From NCBI GenBank assembly GCA_045537695.1, contig JAZSQB010000038.1:87615-151614 (forward strand): 64,000 bases of DNA, given 5' to 3'. Shown piece by piece: positions 45,404 to 52,564 of the stretch; position 1 is the first letter of the stretch, and every line of letters begins with the position of its first letter. The notes under the pieces were generated by a model. The model was not told the DNA's origin. It saw nothing but the letters and a program-made list of their open reading frames with translations, and did no database searches. Source of the DNA: RGIG2041 sp045537695 (GTDB lineage Bacteria; Bacillota; Clostridia; UBA1381; UMGS1253). The position numbers and the translations under genes are program-made.

Positions 45404-46117
45404 TTACTTATTCTTGTTTACGATCTTTGTCTTGGTTTCGCCGGTAGCGATGTCGATATAGCGAACGAACAGGGAAACCTTATTTGCTTCGTTTAATGCA
45501 TTCCAGAGTGTATCGGTAAATTCAGCGATGCAGTTTGGAATGGAAACGAGCTTCGGCTCGCCTTCAAAGCTCGGGAGGGGATTGCCGTCACACTTATAGG
45601 TGTGAATGAAGTGGCCGTCACCTGCGAGCGGTGCATTATACGAGAAGGTGTAGCGCTGGCAGCTTTCCGGATTGCCGTTTGCGCTCTTTAAAATGGAGAG
45701 GGCGTAGTTCATGCTGCCGTCTGCCAATTTGATGATACCGGAAATACGCGGTGTGAAGTTCGGTGCGTCCGGCTCAAATTCGCGTGTGCGCAGTGCCTGC
45801 TCAAATGTGAACTGCTGATTCATCAAATCGTAAATGGTATCGGTCTGGTCACCGTTGGTTACGATGGTCTTATTGCCGAGTACACGCACCGGTGCATAGA
45901 TAATCAGGCTCGGGTCTTCGAGCTTGGATTCGTCGAATGCCTGCGTACGGATGCCGTCACCGTCTTCTACAAAGATACGGTTGCGGCTGTTGGAGCTTCT
46001 GCCCATGATAAAATATGCGGCAACGGCACTCTTACCGTCGGCGGATTTGCCGAGAATAATGCCTCTGCCCGGATATGCGTTTTCACGCAGTTCTTTTTCA
46101 ATACAAATTCTATCCAT
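45404..46117 (-). CDS. purO: IMP cyclohydrolase, archaeal PurO type
   Basis: Closes FAICAR to IMP. The 237-residue product fits the PurO family (NTN-hydrolase-like fold) known mainly from archaea: YPGRGIILGKS, YFIMGRSSNSRNR and later SYNAPLAGDGHFIHTYKCDG. It is separated by 22 bp from the transformylase-only purH, so the two together replace a bifunctional PurH. The start at ATG 46117 follows GGAAGGAA. Identification is by remembered motif, without a search. Confidence 0.85.
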   Translation of the reverse strand: MDRICIEKELRENAYPGRGIILGKSADGKSAVAAYFIMGRSSNSRNRIFVEDGDGIRTQAFDESKLEDPSLIIYAPVRVLGNKTIVTNGDQTDTIYDLMNQQFTFEQALRTREFEPDAPNFTPRISGIIKLADGSMNYALSILKSANGNPESCQRYTFSYNAPLAGDGHFIHTYKCDGNPLPSFEGEPKLVSIPNCIAEFTDTLWNALNEANKVSLFVRYIDIATGETKTKIVNKNK

Positions 46118-46118
46118 T

Positions 46119-46730
46119 TTAATCGTTCCTTCCTAATAATATAGAGGTTGCCACAAGCTCGGTTGCTTCGGGTAGAATCTTCCATTCTGCCTCCTGCATC
46201 ACACGCTTTTGTAATATTTCAGGCGTATCGTCCGGCTGTACGTATACGGCTTTCTGTAAAATGATTTCGCCGCCGTCCGGAATTTCGTTTACGAAATGCA
46301 CGGTTGCGCCCGTGACCTTTACGCCGTATTCCAGTGCCGCCTCATGTACGTGCAAGCCGTAAAAGCCCTTGCCGCAAAACGACGGAATCAGCGACGGATG
46401 CACGTTTAAGATACGCTTCGGGTAGCGCGCGGTAAAGCGTTCGCTTAAAATGCACATAAAGCCTGCCAGTACAATCAAATCAATGTTATGTTCGGAAAGC
46501 AGTGCACTGATTTTGTCTTCAAACTCTTCCTGCGAAGCGCATGCTTTTTTGGAAACTACTGCTGTTTGGATGCTGGCGTTCTTTGCGCGCTCGAGTGCAT
46601 ACGCGTCTGCGTTGTTGGAAATGACGAGCGCAATTTCACCTGCATTCAACACACTGCCCTGCGCGTCAATCAATGCCTGTAAGTTTGTGCCGCCGCCGGA
46701 AACCAGCACGGCAATTTTTGCCTTTAACAT
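46119..46730 (-). CDS. purN: Phosphoribosylglycinamide formyltransferase PurN
   Basis: Formylates GAR with 10-formyl-THF. 203 residues with VLVSGGGTNLQAL, the catalytic Asn/His/Asp set in LNVHPSLIPSF and VTGATVHFVNEIPDGGEII. It overlaps purM by 7 bp and lies 1 bp before purO, indicating coupled translation. Confidence 0.95.
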   Translation of the reverse strand: MLKAKIAVLVSGGGTNLQALIDAQGSVLNAGEIALVISNNADAYALERAKNASIQTAVVSKKACASQEEFEDKISALLSEHNIDLIVLAGFMCILSERFTARYPKRILNVHPSLIPSFCGKGFYGLHVHEAALEYGVKVTGATVHFVNEIPDGGEIILQKAVYVQPDDTPEILQKRVMQEAEWKILPEATELVATSILLGRND

Positions 46731-47767
46731 ATTACAACACCCTCATCCGATTCGATGATTTCACCGATGATGTATGCATCTTCGCCGTTTGCCTTCAGTA
46801 CGGAGAGTGCCTTGTCCGCATCTTCCTTGGCAACAACAATGCTCATACCTACACCCATGTTGAATGTATTAAACATATCGCGCTCCGGAATGTTGCCTGT
46901 CTTTGCAATCAAATCAAAAATCGGCAGAATGCGAAGCGATGCTTTGTCAATCTTTGCGCCAAAGCCCTTCGGAATACTTCTCGGGATATTTTCGTAGAAA
47001 CCGCCGCCCGTGATGTGAGAAACCGCTTTAACCGTTACTTCTTCAAACAGTGCAAGCATCGGCTTTACATAAATTCTGGTCGGGGTCAACAGTGTTTCGC
47101 CGATGGACTTGCCGCCAAGCTCTGCAACAGGGGACTTAATATCCGCATTTTCAACGTCGAACACTTTTCTTACCAGCGAGAAACCGTTGGAGTGTACACC
47201 GCTCGATGGAAGCGCAATGATCGTATCGCCTGCCTTGATGGTCTTGTTGTTGAGCACCTTTTTCTTGTCTACTACACCTACACTGAAGCCTGCCAGGTCG
47301 TATTCGTCCACCGGATAAAAGCCCGGCATTTCTGCCGTTTCGCCGCCGATGAGTGCCGCGCCGGACTGTACGCAACCTTCTGCCACGCCGGATACAATCT
47401 GCGCTACTCTCTCCGGTACATTCTTGCCCACTGCCACGTAATCGAGGAAGAACAGCGGCTTTGCACCGCAGCAAATAATATCGTTTACGCACATAGCCAC
47501 ACAGTCAATACCCACCGTGTCGTGCTTGTCCATCAAAAATGCCATCTTCAGCTTTGTACCCACACCGTCCGTACCGGAAACAAGTACCGGCTTTTCAATG
47601 CCTTCCAAGTCGAGCTCAAACAGACCGCCGAAGCCGCCGATATCGGACAGCGCACCGCCTGTCAAAGTTCTTGCAATATGAGTCTTCATCAGTTCGACCG
47701 CCTTATAACCTGCGGTAATGTCTACCCCTGCTGCTGCGTAACTATCGGATTTTGAATTACTATGCAT
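46724..47767 (-). CDS. purM: Phosphoribosylformylglycinamidine cyclo-ligase PurM
   Basis: Makes AIR from FGAM with ATP. 347 residues: SYAAAGVDI, VSGTDGVGTKLKMAF, CVNDIICCGAKPLFFLDY, GGETAEMPGFY and HITGGGFYENIPR are all typical. ATG 47767 is chosen from the family start (MHSNSKSDSYAAAGVD) and the AAAGGA site. A long 271-bp gap separates it from purF and holds two palindromic elements. Confidence 0.95.
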   Translation of the reverse strand: MHSNSKSDSYAAAGVDITAGYKAVELMKTHIARTLTGGALSDIGGFGGLFELDLEGIEKPVLVSGTDGVGTKLKMAFLMDKHDTVGIDCVAMCVNDIICCGAKPLFFLDYVAVGKNVPERVAQIVSGVAEGCVQSGAALIGGETAEMPGFYPVDEYDLAGFSVGVVDKKKVLNNKTIKAGDTIIALPSSGVHSNGFSLVRKVFDVENADIKSPVAELGGKSIGETLLTPTRIYVKPMLALFEEVTVKAVSHITGGGFYENIPRSIPKGFGAKIDKASLRILPIFDLIAKTGNIPERDMFNTFNMGVGMSIVVAKEDADKALSVLKANGEDAYIIGEIIESDEGVVIC

Positions 47768-47802
47768 AGTATATAGTTCCTTTCTGTTCATAAATTCTTA
47801 TT

Positions 47803-47913
47803 TAAAAAGGTGAAATTGGTGTATTACTTCGTTGCAGACAACGACCCGTACTGGTGTACTGTGTCGTTGTCTGCGCCTTGTACTTCGCGCAATTTCCCGC
47901 TTTTTATGTTGCC
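47803..47913. repeat. Palindromic element D, purF-purM gap
   Basis: Its ends, AAAAAGGTGAAATTGG and CAATTTCCCGCTTTTT, pair with each other and resemble the ends of element A read in reverse. The centre is a perfect 12-bp stem (GCAGACAACGAC with GTCGTTGTCTGC) holding GTAC-TGGT-GTAC. Confidence 0.6.
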
Positions 47914-47933
47914 GTAAGTTTTCTTATTTCGAG

Positions 47934-48040
47934 CATTTAAAAAGATTAAAATCGGATGTCAGACGCGGAAGAACCGCAGCGCAATACTTTTTGTATGCGC
48001 GAGGATTCTAACAAAGTATGATGCCGATTTTAACTTTTTT
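47934..48040. repeat. Palindromic element B, purF-purM gap
   Basis: About 107 bp, near copy of element A. Its ends (AAAATCGG with CCGATTTT) pair and the central hairpin is GCGCAATAC/GTATGCGC. It begins at the purF stop codon, just as element A abuts the purH stop. Confidence 0.7.
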
Positions 48041-49460
48041 AACCTTTGCCGTTCCAGCAGTAGGTGCACAATTTACATGCCGGAAGACCGATGGCTTTGA
48101 TTGCGCCTTCAATCGACTGGAATTCGAGGGAAGAAAAATTGAATTTATCGCAAATTGCCTTGCGCAAGTTCTTGCCGCGCTCTGTTGTCGCGTCACTGTA
48201 TTCTTCCAAATACTTAAAGCCCTCTTCGCCTTCCAGTTCCATAATTACGCGGCGGGCAATCAAATCCATATCGCCTGTGCTTCTGGAAAAGTTTAAATAT
48301 TTGCAGCTATACATAATCGGCGGACATGCAGAACGCATATGCACGCTCTTTGCGCCGTTTTCGTACAGGAAATCTACAGTTTCCTTCAGCTGTGTTCCTC
48401 GTACGATAGAGTCATCTACGAATAAGAGGTTCTTATCCTCGATTAAATCGTGTGTCGGAATTTGTTTCATCTTTGCGATGCGGCTTCTTTCCTTTTGGTT
48501 GGAAGGTGTAAAGCTTCTTGCCCAGGTCGGGGTGTATTTGATAAACGGTCTTGCAAATGGAATATGGCTTTCGTTTGCATAGCCGATCGCGTGCGGCGTT
48601 CCTGAATCCGGCACACCGCTGACATAGTCAATCGGGGCGTTTTTGCCGAGTGCCGTATCGTTTTGCGCCATAATCGCACCATTGCGGTTACGCATCACTT
48701 CAACGTTTACACCCTCGTAGCAGGAGTTTGGATAACCGTAATAGGTCCAAAGGAAAGCGCAGACACGCATTTCTTCCCCTGGCGCTACAAGCTGGGTCAT
48801 ACTCTCTGCGGTTAATTCAACCACCTCGCCCGGACCGAGCTCACGCTCGTCTTCGTAGTCGAGCTTTAAATAAGCAAAGGATTCAAAGGACACGCAGTAG
48901 CCGTCCTTGTTTTTACCGACTTTCACCGGAATACGTCCGAATTTATCGCGTGCGGCAATCAGATTGCCGTTGTTTTTCAAAATCAGAATCGATGCCGTGC
49001 CTTTAATAACGCTTTGTGCAAATTGAATGCCGTCGGCAAAGGTGCTCTTTTGATTAATGAGCGCGGCAATCAGATCGGTTGTGTTGATTTTGCCGCCGGT
49101 CATAGTTGAAAAATGACCGCCCTCCGAAAGGTATTTCTGAATCAGTTCCTCTGCGTTGTTTACGATGCCCACGGTGCAGATTGCATAGATACCGAGGCTC
49201 GAACGAATCAAAAGCGGCTGCGGATCGCTGTCGCTGATGCAACCAATGGCGGAGTTGCCGCTCATTTCGTCAAATACATCGTCAAACTTTGTGCGGAACG
49301 GTGAATTTTCAATGTTGTGAATTTCTCTTTGCAGTCCGACTTCTTCATTGTAGGCTGCCATACCGCCTCGCTTTGTGCCGAGGTGGGAGTGGTAGTCCGT
49401 GCCGAAAAAAACGTCGGAAATGGCATCGTGTTTACTTACTACGCCAAAAAAACCGCCCAT
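48039..49460 (-). CDS. purF: PurF-like amidophosphoribosyltransferase lacking the N-terminal cysteine
   Basis: PurF makes phosphoribosylamine from PRPP and glutamine. This 473-residue protein has the PRPP site LLFVDDSIVRGTQ, the SGVPDSGTPHAIGYA stretch, GTKRGGMAAY and IGCISDSDPQP of the glutaminase domain, and C-terminal cysteines (LPACKLCTYC) that could hold an iron-sulfur cluster as in B. subtilis. The N-terminus, however, is MGGFFGVVSK where MCGxxGI is expected: the nucleophile Cys1 is replaced by Gly. The start is secure (GGAGGAGA 5 nt upstream, no alternative). It should thus use free ammonia or a donor protein. It sits second in the operon after purE. Confidence 0.9.
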   Translation of the reverse strand: MGGFFGVVSKHDAISDVFFGTDYHSHLGTKRGGMAAYNEEVGLQREIHNIENSPFRTKFDDVFDEMSGNSAIGCISDSDPQPLLIRSSLGIYAICTVGIVNNAEELIQKYLSEGGHFSTMTGGKINTTDLIAALINQKSTFADGIQFAQSVIKGTASILILKNNGNLIAARDKFGRIPVKVGKNKDGYCVSFESFAYLKLDYEDERELGPGEVVELTAESMTQLVAPGEEMRVCAFLWTYYGYPNSCYEGVNVEVMRNRNGAIMAQNDTALGKNAPIDYVSGVPDSGTPHAIGYANESHIPFARPFIKYTPTWARSFTPSNQKERSRIAKMKQIPTHDLIEDKNLLFVDDSIVRGTQLKETVDFLYENGAKSVHMRSACPPIMYSCKYLNFSRSTGDMDLIARRVIMELEGEEGFKYLEEYSDATTERGKNLRKAICDKFNFSSLEFQSIEGAIKAIGLPACKLCTYCWNGKG

Positions 49461-49500
49461 ATTCTCTCCTCCAATTTCTGCCTAAGCGGCTTTGTATAGT

Positions 49501-49995
49501 TTAGTTGTTGTACTGCTCGGAAATTGCGGCATTCTTTGCCAGCACGTTTGCGCTTGCGCTGCTGCGACGGTTGTCGAGTTTTTCTGCAAGCTCGCTGTCG
49601 GAAACAGCGATAATCTGTGCTGCTAAAAGTGCAGCGTTTTCCGCGCCGTCGATGGCAACGGTTGCTACCGGAATGCCGGACGGCATCTGTACGGTGGACA
49701 ACAGTGCATCCAAACCGTCGAGTGTCGAGGACTTAATCGGGATGCCGATAACCGGCAGAGTGGTGTTGGCTGCGAGTGCCCCTGCCAAATGTGCCGCTTT
49801 GCCTGCAGCTGCAATGATGGCACCGAAACCGTTTTTGCGTGCATTTACGGCGAAGTCTTTTGCCTGCTCCGGCGTGCGATGCGCGGAATACACATGCACT
49901 TCAAACGGAATTTCAAGAGACTGCAAGGTCTTGATTGCTTTTTCTACAACGGGCAAATCGCTGTCACTGCCCATAATGATACCGACTTTTTTCAT
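49501..49995 (-). CDS. purE: N5-carboxyaminoimidazole ribonucleotide mutase PurE
   Basis: Class I PurE, 164 residues: VGIIMGSDSDLP, VYSAHRTPEQA, AAAGKAAHLAGALAANT and VIGIPIKSS. It converts N5-CAIR, the product of PurK, to CAIR; purK is not in the window. First gene of the operon, 30 bp downstream of the riboswitch terminator. The start 49995 follows GGAGGA. Confidence 0.95.
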   Translation of the reverse strand: MKKVGIIMGSDSDLPVVEKAIKTLQSLEIPFEVHVYSAHRTPEQAKDFAVNARKNGFGAIIAAAGKAAHLAGALAANTTLPVIGIPIKSSTLDGLDALLSTVQMPSGIPVATVAIDGAENAALLAAQIIAVSDSELAEKLDNRRSSASANVLAKNAAISEQYNN

Positions 49996-50025
49996 GATTT
50001 TGTCCTCCAATTCTGTAATAAACCT

Positions 50026-50068
50026 AAAAAAGGCAATCCTATACTGCGCTTATAGCGATAGGACTGCC
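50026..50068 (-). terminator. Riboswitch expression-platform terminator
   Basis: Minus strand GGCAGTCCTAT (50068-50058) pairs with ATAGGATTGCC (50042-50032), followed by six T. It shares the GGGCA of the riboswitch P3 region, so ligand binding can compete with terminator formation. Confidence 0.85.
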
Positions 50069-50137
50069 CAGACGGTCGACATTTTCTTGGTTTTTTGCTC
50101 CCATGTGGTTGGTTCCACGTATCCGTCAGTCACAAAA
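50065..50137 (-). ncRNA. ZTP (pfl motif) riboswitch
   Basis: On the minus strand the leader has the pfl-motif parts in order: GTGACTGACGG, then GTGGAACCAACC and ATGGGAGC, then GACCGTCTGGGCA. The motif binds ZTP/ZMP (AICAR phosphate), which accumulates when 10-formyl-THF is short, and turns on purine and folate genes. Here it is followed by a terminator and precedes purE and the rest of the operon. Confidence 0.9.
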
Positions 50138-50152
50138 AACTGCTACTTATAT

Positions 50153-50181
50153 ATTTTAACATTTCTCCTATGTAAAGTCAA
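50153..50181 (-). promoter_or_regulatory. Promoter of the purine operon
   Basis: Minus strand TTGACT (50181-50176), 17 nt, TAAAAT (50158-50153). Transcription starts just before the riboswitch. Confidence 0.8.
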
Positions 50182-50191
50182 GGTATTCTAT

Positions 50192-50215
50192 AATTTTGGC
50201 AACATAACCAAAATT
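50192..50215. promoter_or_regulatory. Inverted repeat between divergent promoters
   Basis: AATTTTGG and CCAAAATT, 8 nt apart, just upstream of the -35 of the purine promoter. A possible operator; the binding protein is unknown. Confidence 0.4.
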
Positions 50216-50250
50216 CATTTCCGATGGAGGCGTGTTTCTCTGCGTTTTCG

Positions 50251-50279
50251 TTGACATGCATAGGCGGATTGCGTATAAT
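50251..50279 (+). promoter_or_regulatory. Promoter of the first lipoprotein gene
   Basis: TTGACA (50251-50256), 17 nt, TATAAT (50274-50279): full consensus. A leader of about 100 nt follows. Confidence 0.85.
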
Positions 50280-50384
50280 GAAAGACAGAAAAACATTTGG
50301 AACTTTTTGCGTTCCGGTACGTCTAATACAAGGAAAAGAAAAACAGCCGCCAGGTTGTACCTACAAAAGAAAAGGGGAAAAGGA

Positions 50385-51074
50385 ATGAAAAAACTGCTTA
50401 CACTGATTTTAGTTATAAGTATGCTTGCAGCGATGAGTGCTTGCGGCGGTGCACCGGAGGAGGAAGTAAATCTGACGGATGTGTCTGTTACGGACACAGA
50501 AGAGAAGAAGGACGCTTTATCTTCGGACAAAAAAGAAGATAAGAGAGAAGATAAGAAAGAAGAGCCGAAGGAAGAGAAGTCGGAAAGTGCGGAAAAGCCG
50601 ATGGAGCCGGCAGAAAAGCCTGCGGACAAACCGGAAGAAAAACCGGTGGAGAAGCCGGCACAAACGGCATCGACGGTTGGTTTAGCCCTGCTGGCGGATT
50701 TTAAAGCAAAGGCAGGCGGTGCTTCGAGTGTGCTTTCTTTGGCGGAAAGCTTGGTCAATCATGAAATTATTGCGAATAATTTTATGGGTGGTGCTTCGTC
50801 TGTAAATCCGGGTTTGTTGGCGGGCTTTGGTAGCGCGGAAATCACCGGTTTTAAGAGCGGTGCATGCTTTGAACCGATGATGGGTACAACGCCGTTTGTA
50901 GGCTATGTATTTGAGCTGGAGGATGGAACAGATGTGAGTGCTTTTATTGCTAATTTAAGAGCACATGCAGATGTGAACTGGCATGTGTGCAATGCGCCGG
51001 CAGAAGAAGTGATTACCGGTAGTGTCGGTAATAAAGTGTTTTTTGTCATGTGCCCGAAGCACTTTGCTGCGTAA
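50385..51074 (+). CDS. Lipoprotein with K/E/P-rich linker, paralogue of the 53.7-kb lipoprotein
   Basis: A 229-residue exported protein of unknown function. Signal peptide with lipobox MSACG (Cys about 21), then about 75 residues of low-complexity Lys/Glu/Pro repeats that would span the wall, then a globular domain of about 125 residues ending GNKVFFVMCPKHFAA. That domain is clearly homologous to the lipoprotein at 53727-54248 (shared GFGSAEITGFKSGA, PFVGYVFELEDGTD). It may belong to a small Firmicute lipoprotein family seen beside MBOAT genes, but I cannot name it with certainty. ATG 50385 follows AAAAGGA. Confidence 0.8.
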   Translation: MKKLLTLILVISMLAAMSACGGAPEEEVNLTDVSVTDTEEKKDALSSDKKEDKREDKKEEPKEEKSESAEKPMEPAEKPADKPEEKPVEKPAQTASTVGLALLADFKAKAGGASSVLSLAESLVNHEIIANNFMGGASSVNPGLLAGFGSAEITGFKSGACFEPMMGTTPFVGYVFELEDGTDVSAFIANLRAHADVNWHVCNAPAEEVITGSVGNKVFFVMCPKHFAA

Positions 51075-51088
51075 TAATTTGCGGCAAA

Positions 51089-51121
51089 TAAAAAAACGGA
51101 CGCAGCCACGCCCGTTTTTTC
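51089..51121 (+). terminator. Terminator after the first lipoprotein gene
   Basis: AAAAAACGG (51091-51099) with CCGTTTTTT (51112-51120). It may be leaky, since the MBOAT gene starts 24 bp later without a clear own promoter. Confidence 0.75.
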
Positions 51122-51143
51122 GTGGAAAGGATAGGTAGACACA

Positions 51144-52544
51144 ATGCTGTTTTCAAGTATTCCGTTTTTATATTACTTTCTGCCTTGTGTGCTCGTGCTG
51201 TATTTGCTTGCGCCCAAAATACTGAAAAACACGGTTTTGCTGCTTTCAAGCCTGGTGTTTTACGGTTGGGGTGAGCCACGCTTGGTTTTTCTAATGATGC
51301 TGACCGTGCTTTTAGGCTATGTGCTTGGCTTGCTCATTGAGCGCTTTCGCGGACGCGCGGCATCCAAGGCATGCTTGCTTTTGTCGGCTATTGCGTTTTT
51401 GGGGGCACTGGGGTATTTTAAATATGCGGACTTCTTTATAGAGAATTTTGCCAAGCTGACGGGAATGAACCTTGCGCTTTTGCATGTTGTGCTGCCGATT
51501 GGCATCAGCTTTTATACCTTCCAGATTTTAAGTTATACAATTGATGTGTATCGCGGAACGGTGGCTGCGCAGAAAAATCCTATACATTTGGCAACGTATG
51601 TTGCGCTGTTTCCGCAGTTGATTGCGGGTCCGATTGTGCGCTATGCCGATGTGGAAAAGCAGCTTTCGGTGCGCACACACAGTCTGGAAAAGACGGTGCA
51701 GGGCATTCGCAGATTTTTGTTTGGTCTTGCAAAGAAAATACTGCTTGCCAATACGCTGGGTGCACTTTGCGAGGCGTTTATGGCATCGCCGGACAAGTCC
51801 GTTTTGTTTTACTGGATGTATGCACTTGCCTATATGCTGCAGATTTATTTTGACTTTTCCGGCTACAGTGATATGGCGATTGGTCTTGGTAAGCTCTTTG
51901 GATTTGACTTTTTGGAAAACTTCAATTATCCGTTTATTGCTAAAAGCATTACAGATTTCTGGCGCCGCTGGCATATGTCGCTCGGCACATGGTTTCGCGA
52001 CTACGTTTATATCCCAATGGGTGGCAACCGCGTAAAGCCGCTTCGGTTTGTGTTTAATATTTTTACGGTGTGGTTTTTAACGGGGTTTTGGCACGGCGCA
52101 GAGTGGAATTTTATCGTATGGGGACTGTATTTTGCGGTGCTTTTACTTATCGAGAAGTTTTTCGTTGGTAAACACTTAGAGAAATCGAAGGTTATGCGCC
52201 ATATCTATGTGCTGTTTTTTGTTGTCATCAGCTTTGTCATTTTTTCGGCAAACGGTATGGGCGAGGCTTTGCAGCGCGTAGGCGGTATGTTTGGCATTGG
52301 TGGCATTCCGCTTGTTTCGGATGTGTTTTTGTATCAGCTAAAAAATTACGGCTTTGTGTTGCTCCTTGCAATGGTTGCGGCAACGCCGCTACCGAAGCTA
52401 TTGGTGGCGAAGCTTAAAAACAGCAAAGTCGGCGGCGTGTGCATTAGTATACTGGAAATGCCGCTGTTACTTGTGCTTTTGCTTGCTGCAACGGCATATC
52501 TGGCAGATGGTTCGTTTAATCCGTTTTTGTATTTTAGATTTTAA
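51144..52544 (+). CDS. MBOAT-family O-acyltransferase (AlgI/DltB-like)
   Basis: A 466-residue membrane protein with about eleven helices. It matches AlgI-type acyltransferases: LLSSLVFYGWGEP near the start, GISFYTFQILSYTIDVYRG, FPQLIAGPIVRY, DFWRRWHMSLGTWFRDYVYIP, and the catalytic His in GFWHGAEWNFIVWG. Such enzymes pass an acyl group across the membrane to an extracytoplasmic DHHW/AlgX partner that esterifies a polysaccharide. The partner is the next gene. The polymer acylated is unknown. Confidence 0.93.
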   Translation: MLFSSIPFLYYFLPCVLVLYLLAPKILKNTVLLLSSLVFYGWGEPRLVFLMMLTVLLGYVLGLLIERFRGRAASKACLLLSAIAFLGALGYFKYADFFIENFAKLTGMNLALLHVVLPIGISFYTFQILSYTIDVYRGTVAAQKNPIHLATYVALFPQLIAGPIVRYADVEKQLSVRTHSLEKTVQGIRRFLFGLAKKILLANTLGALCEAFMASPDKSVLFYWMYALAYMLQIYFDFSGYSDMAIGLGKLFGFDFLENFNYPFIAKSITDFWRRWHMSLGTWFRDYVYIPMGGNRVKPLRFVFNIFTVWFLTGFWHGAEWNFIVWGLYFAVLLLIEKFFVGKHLEKSKVMRHIYVLFFVVISFVIFSANGMGEALQRVGGMFGIGGIPLVSDVFLYQLKNYGFVLLLAMVAATPLPKLLVAKLKNSKVGGVCISILEMPLLLVLLLAATAYLADGSFNPFLYFRF

Positions 52545-52564
52545 GGAGAGGGAGGCATAGGCAA

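Noticed and set aside
50030..50145. Purine (guanine/adenine) riboswitch in the purine leader
   Set aside because: The leader lacks the three-way-junction signature of that class, while the GGAACC, GGGAGC and CCGTCTGGGCA blocks match the ZTP motif.
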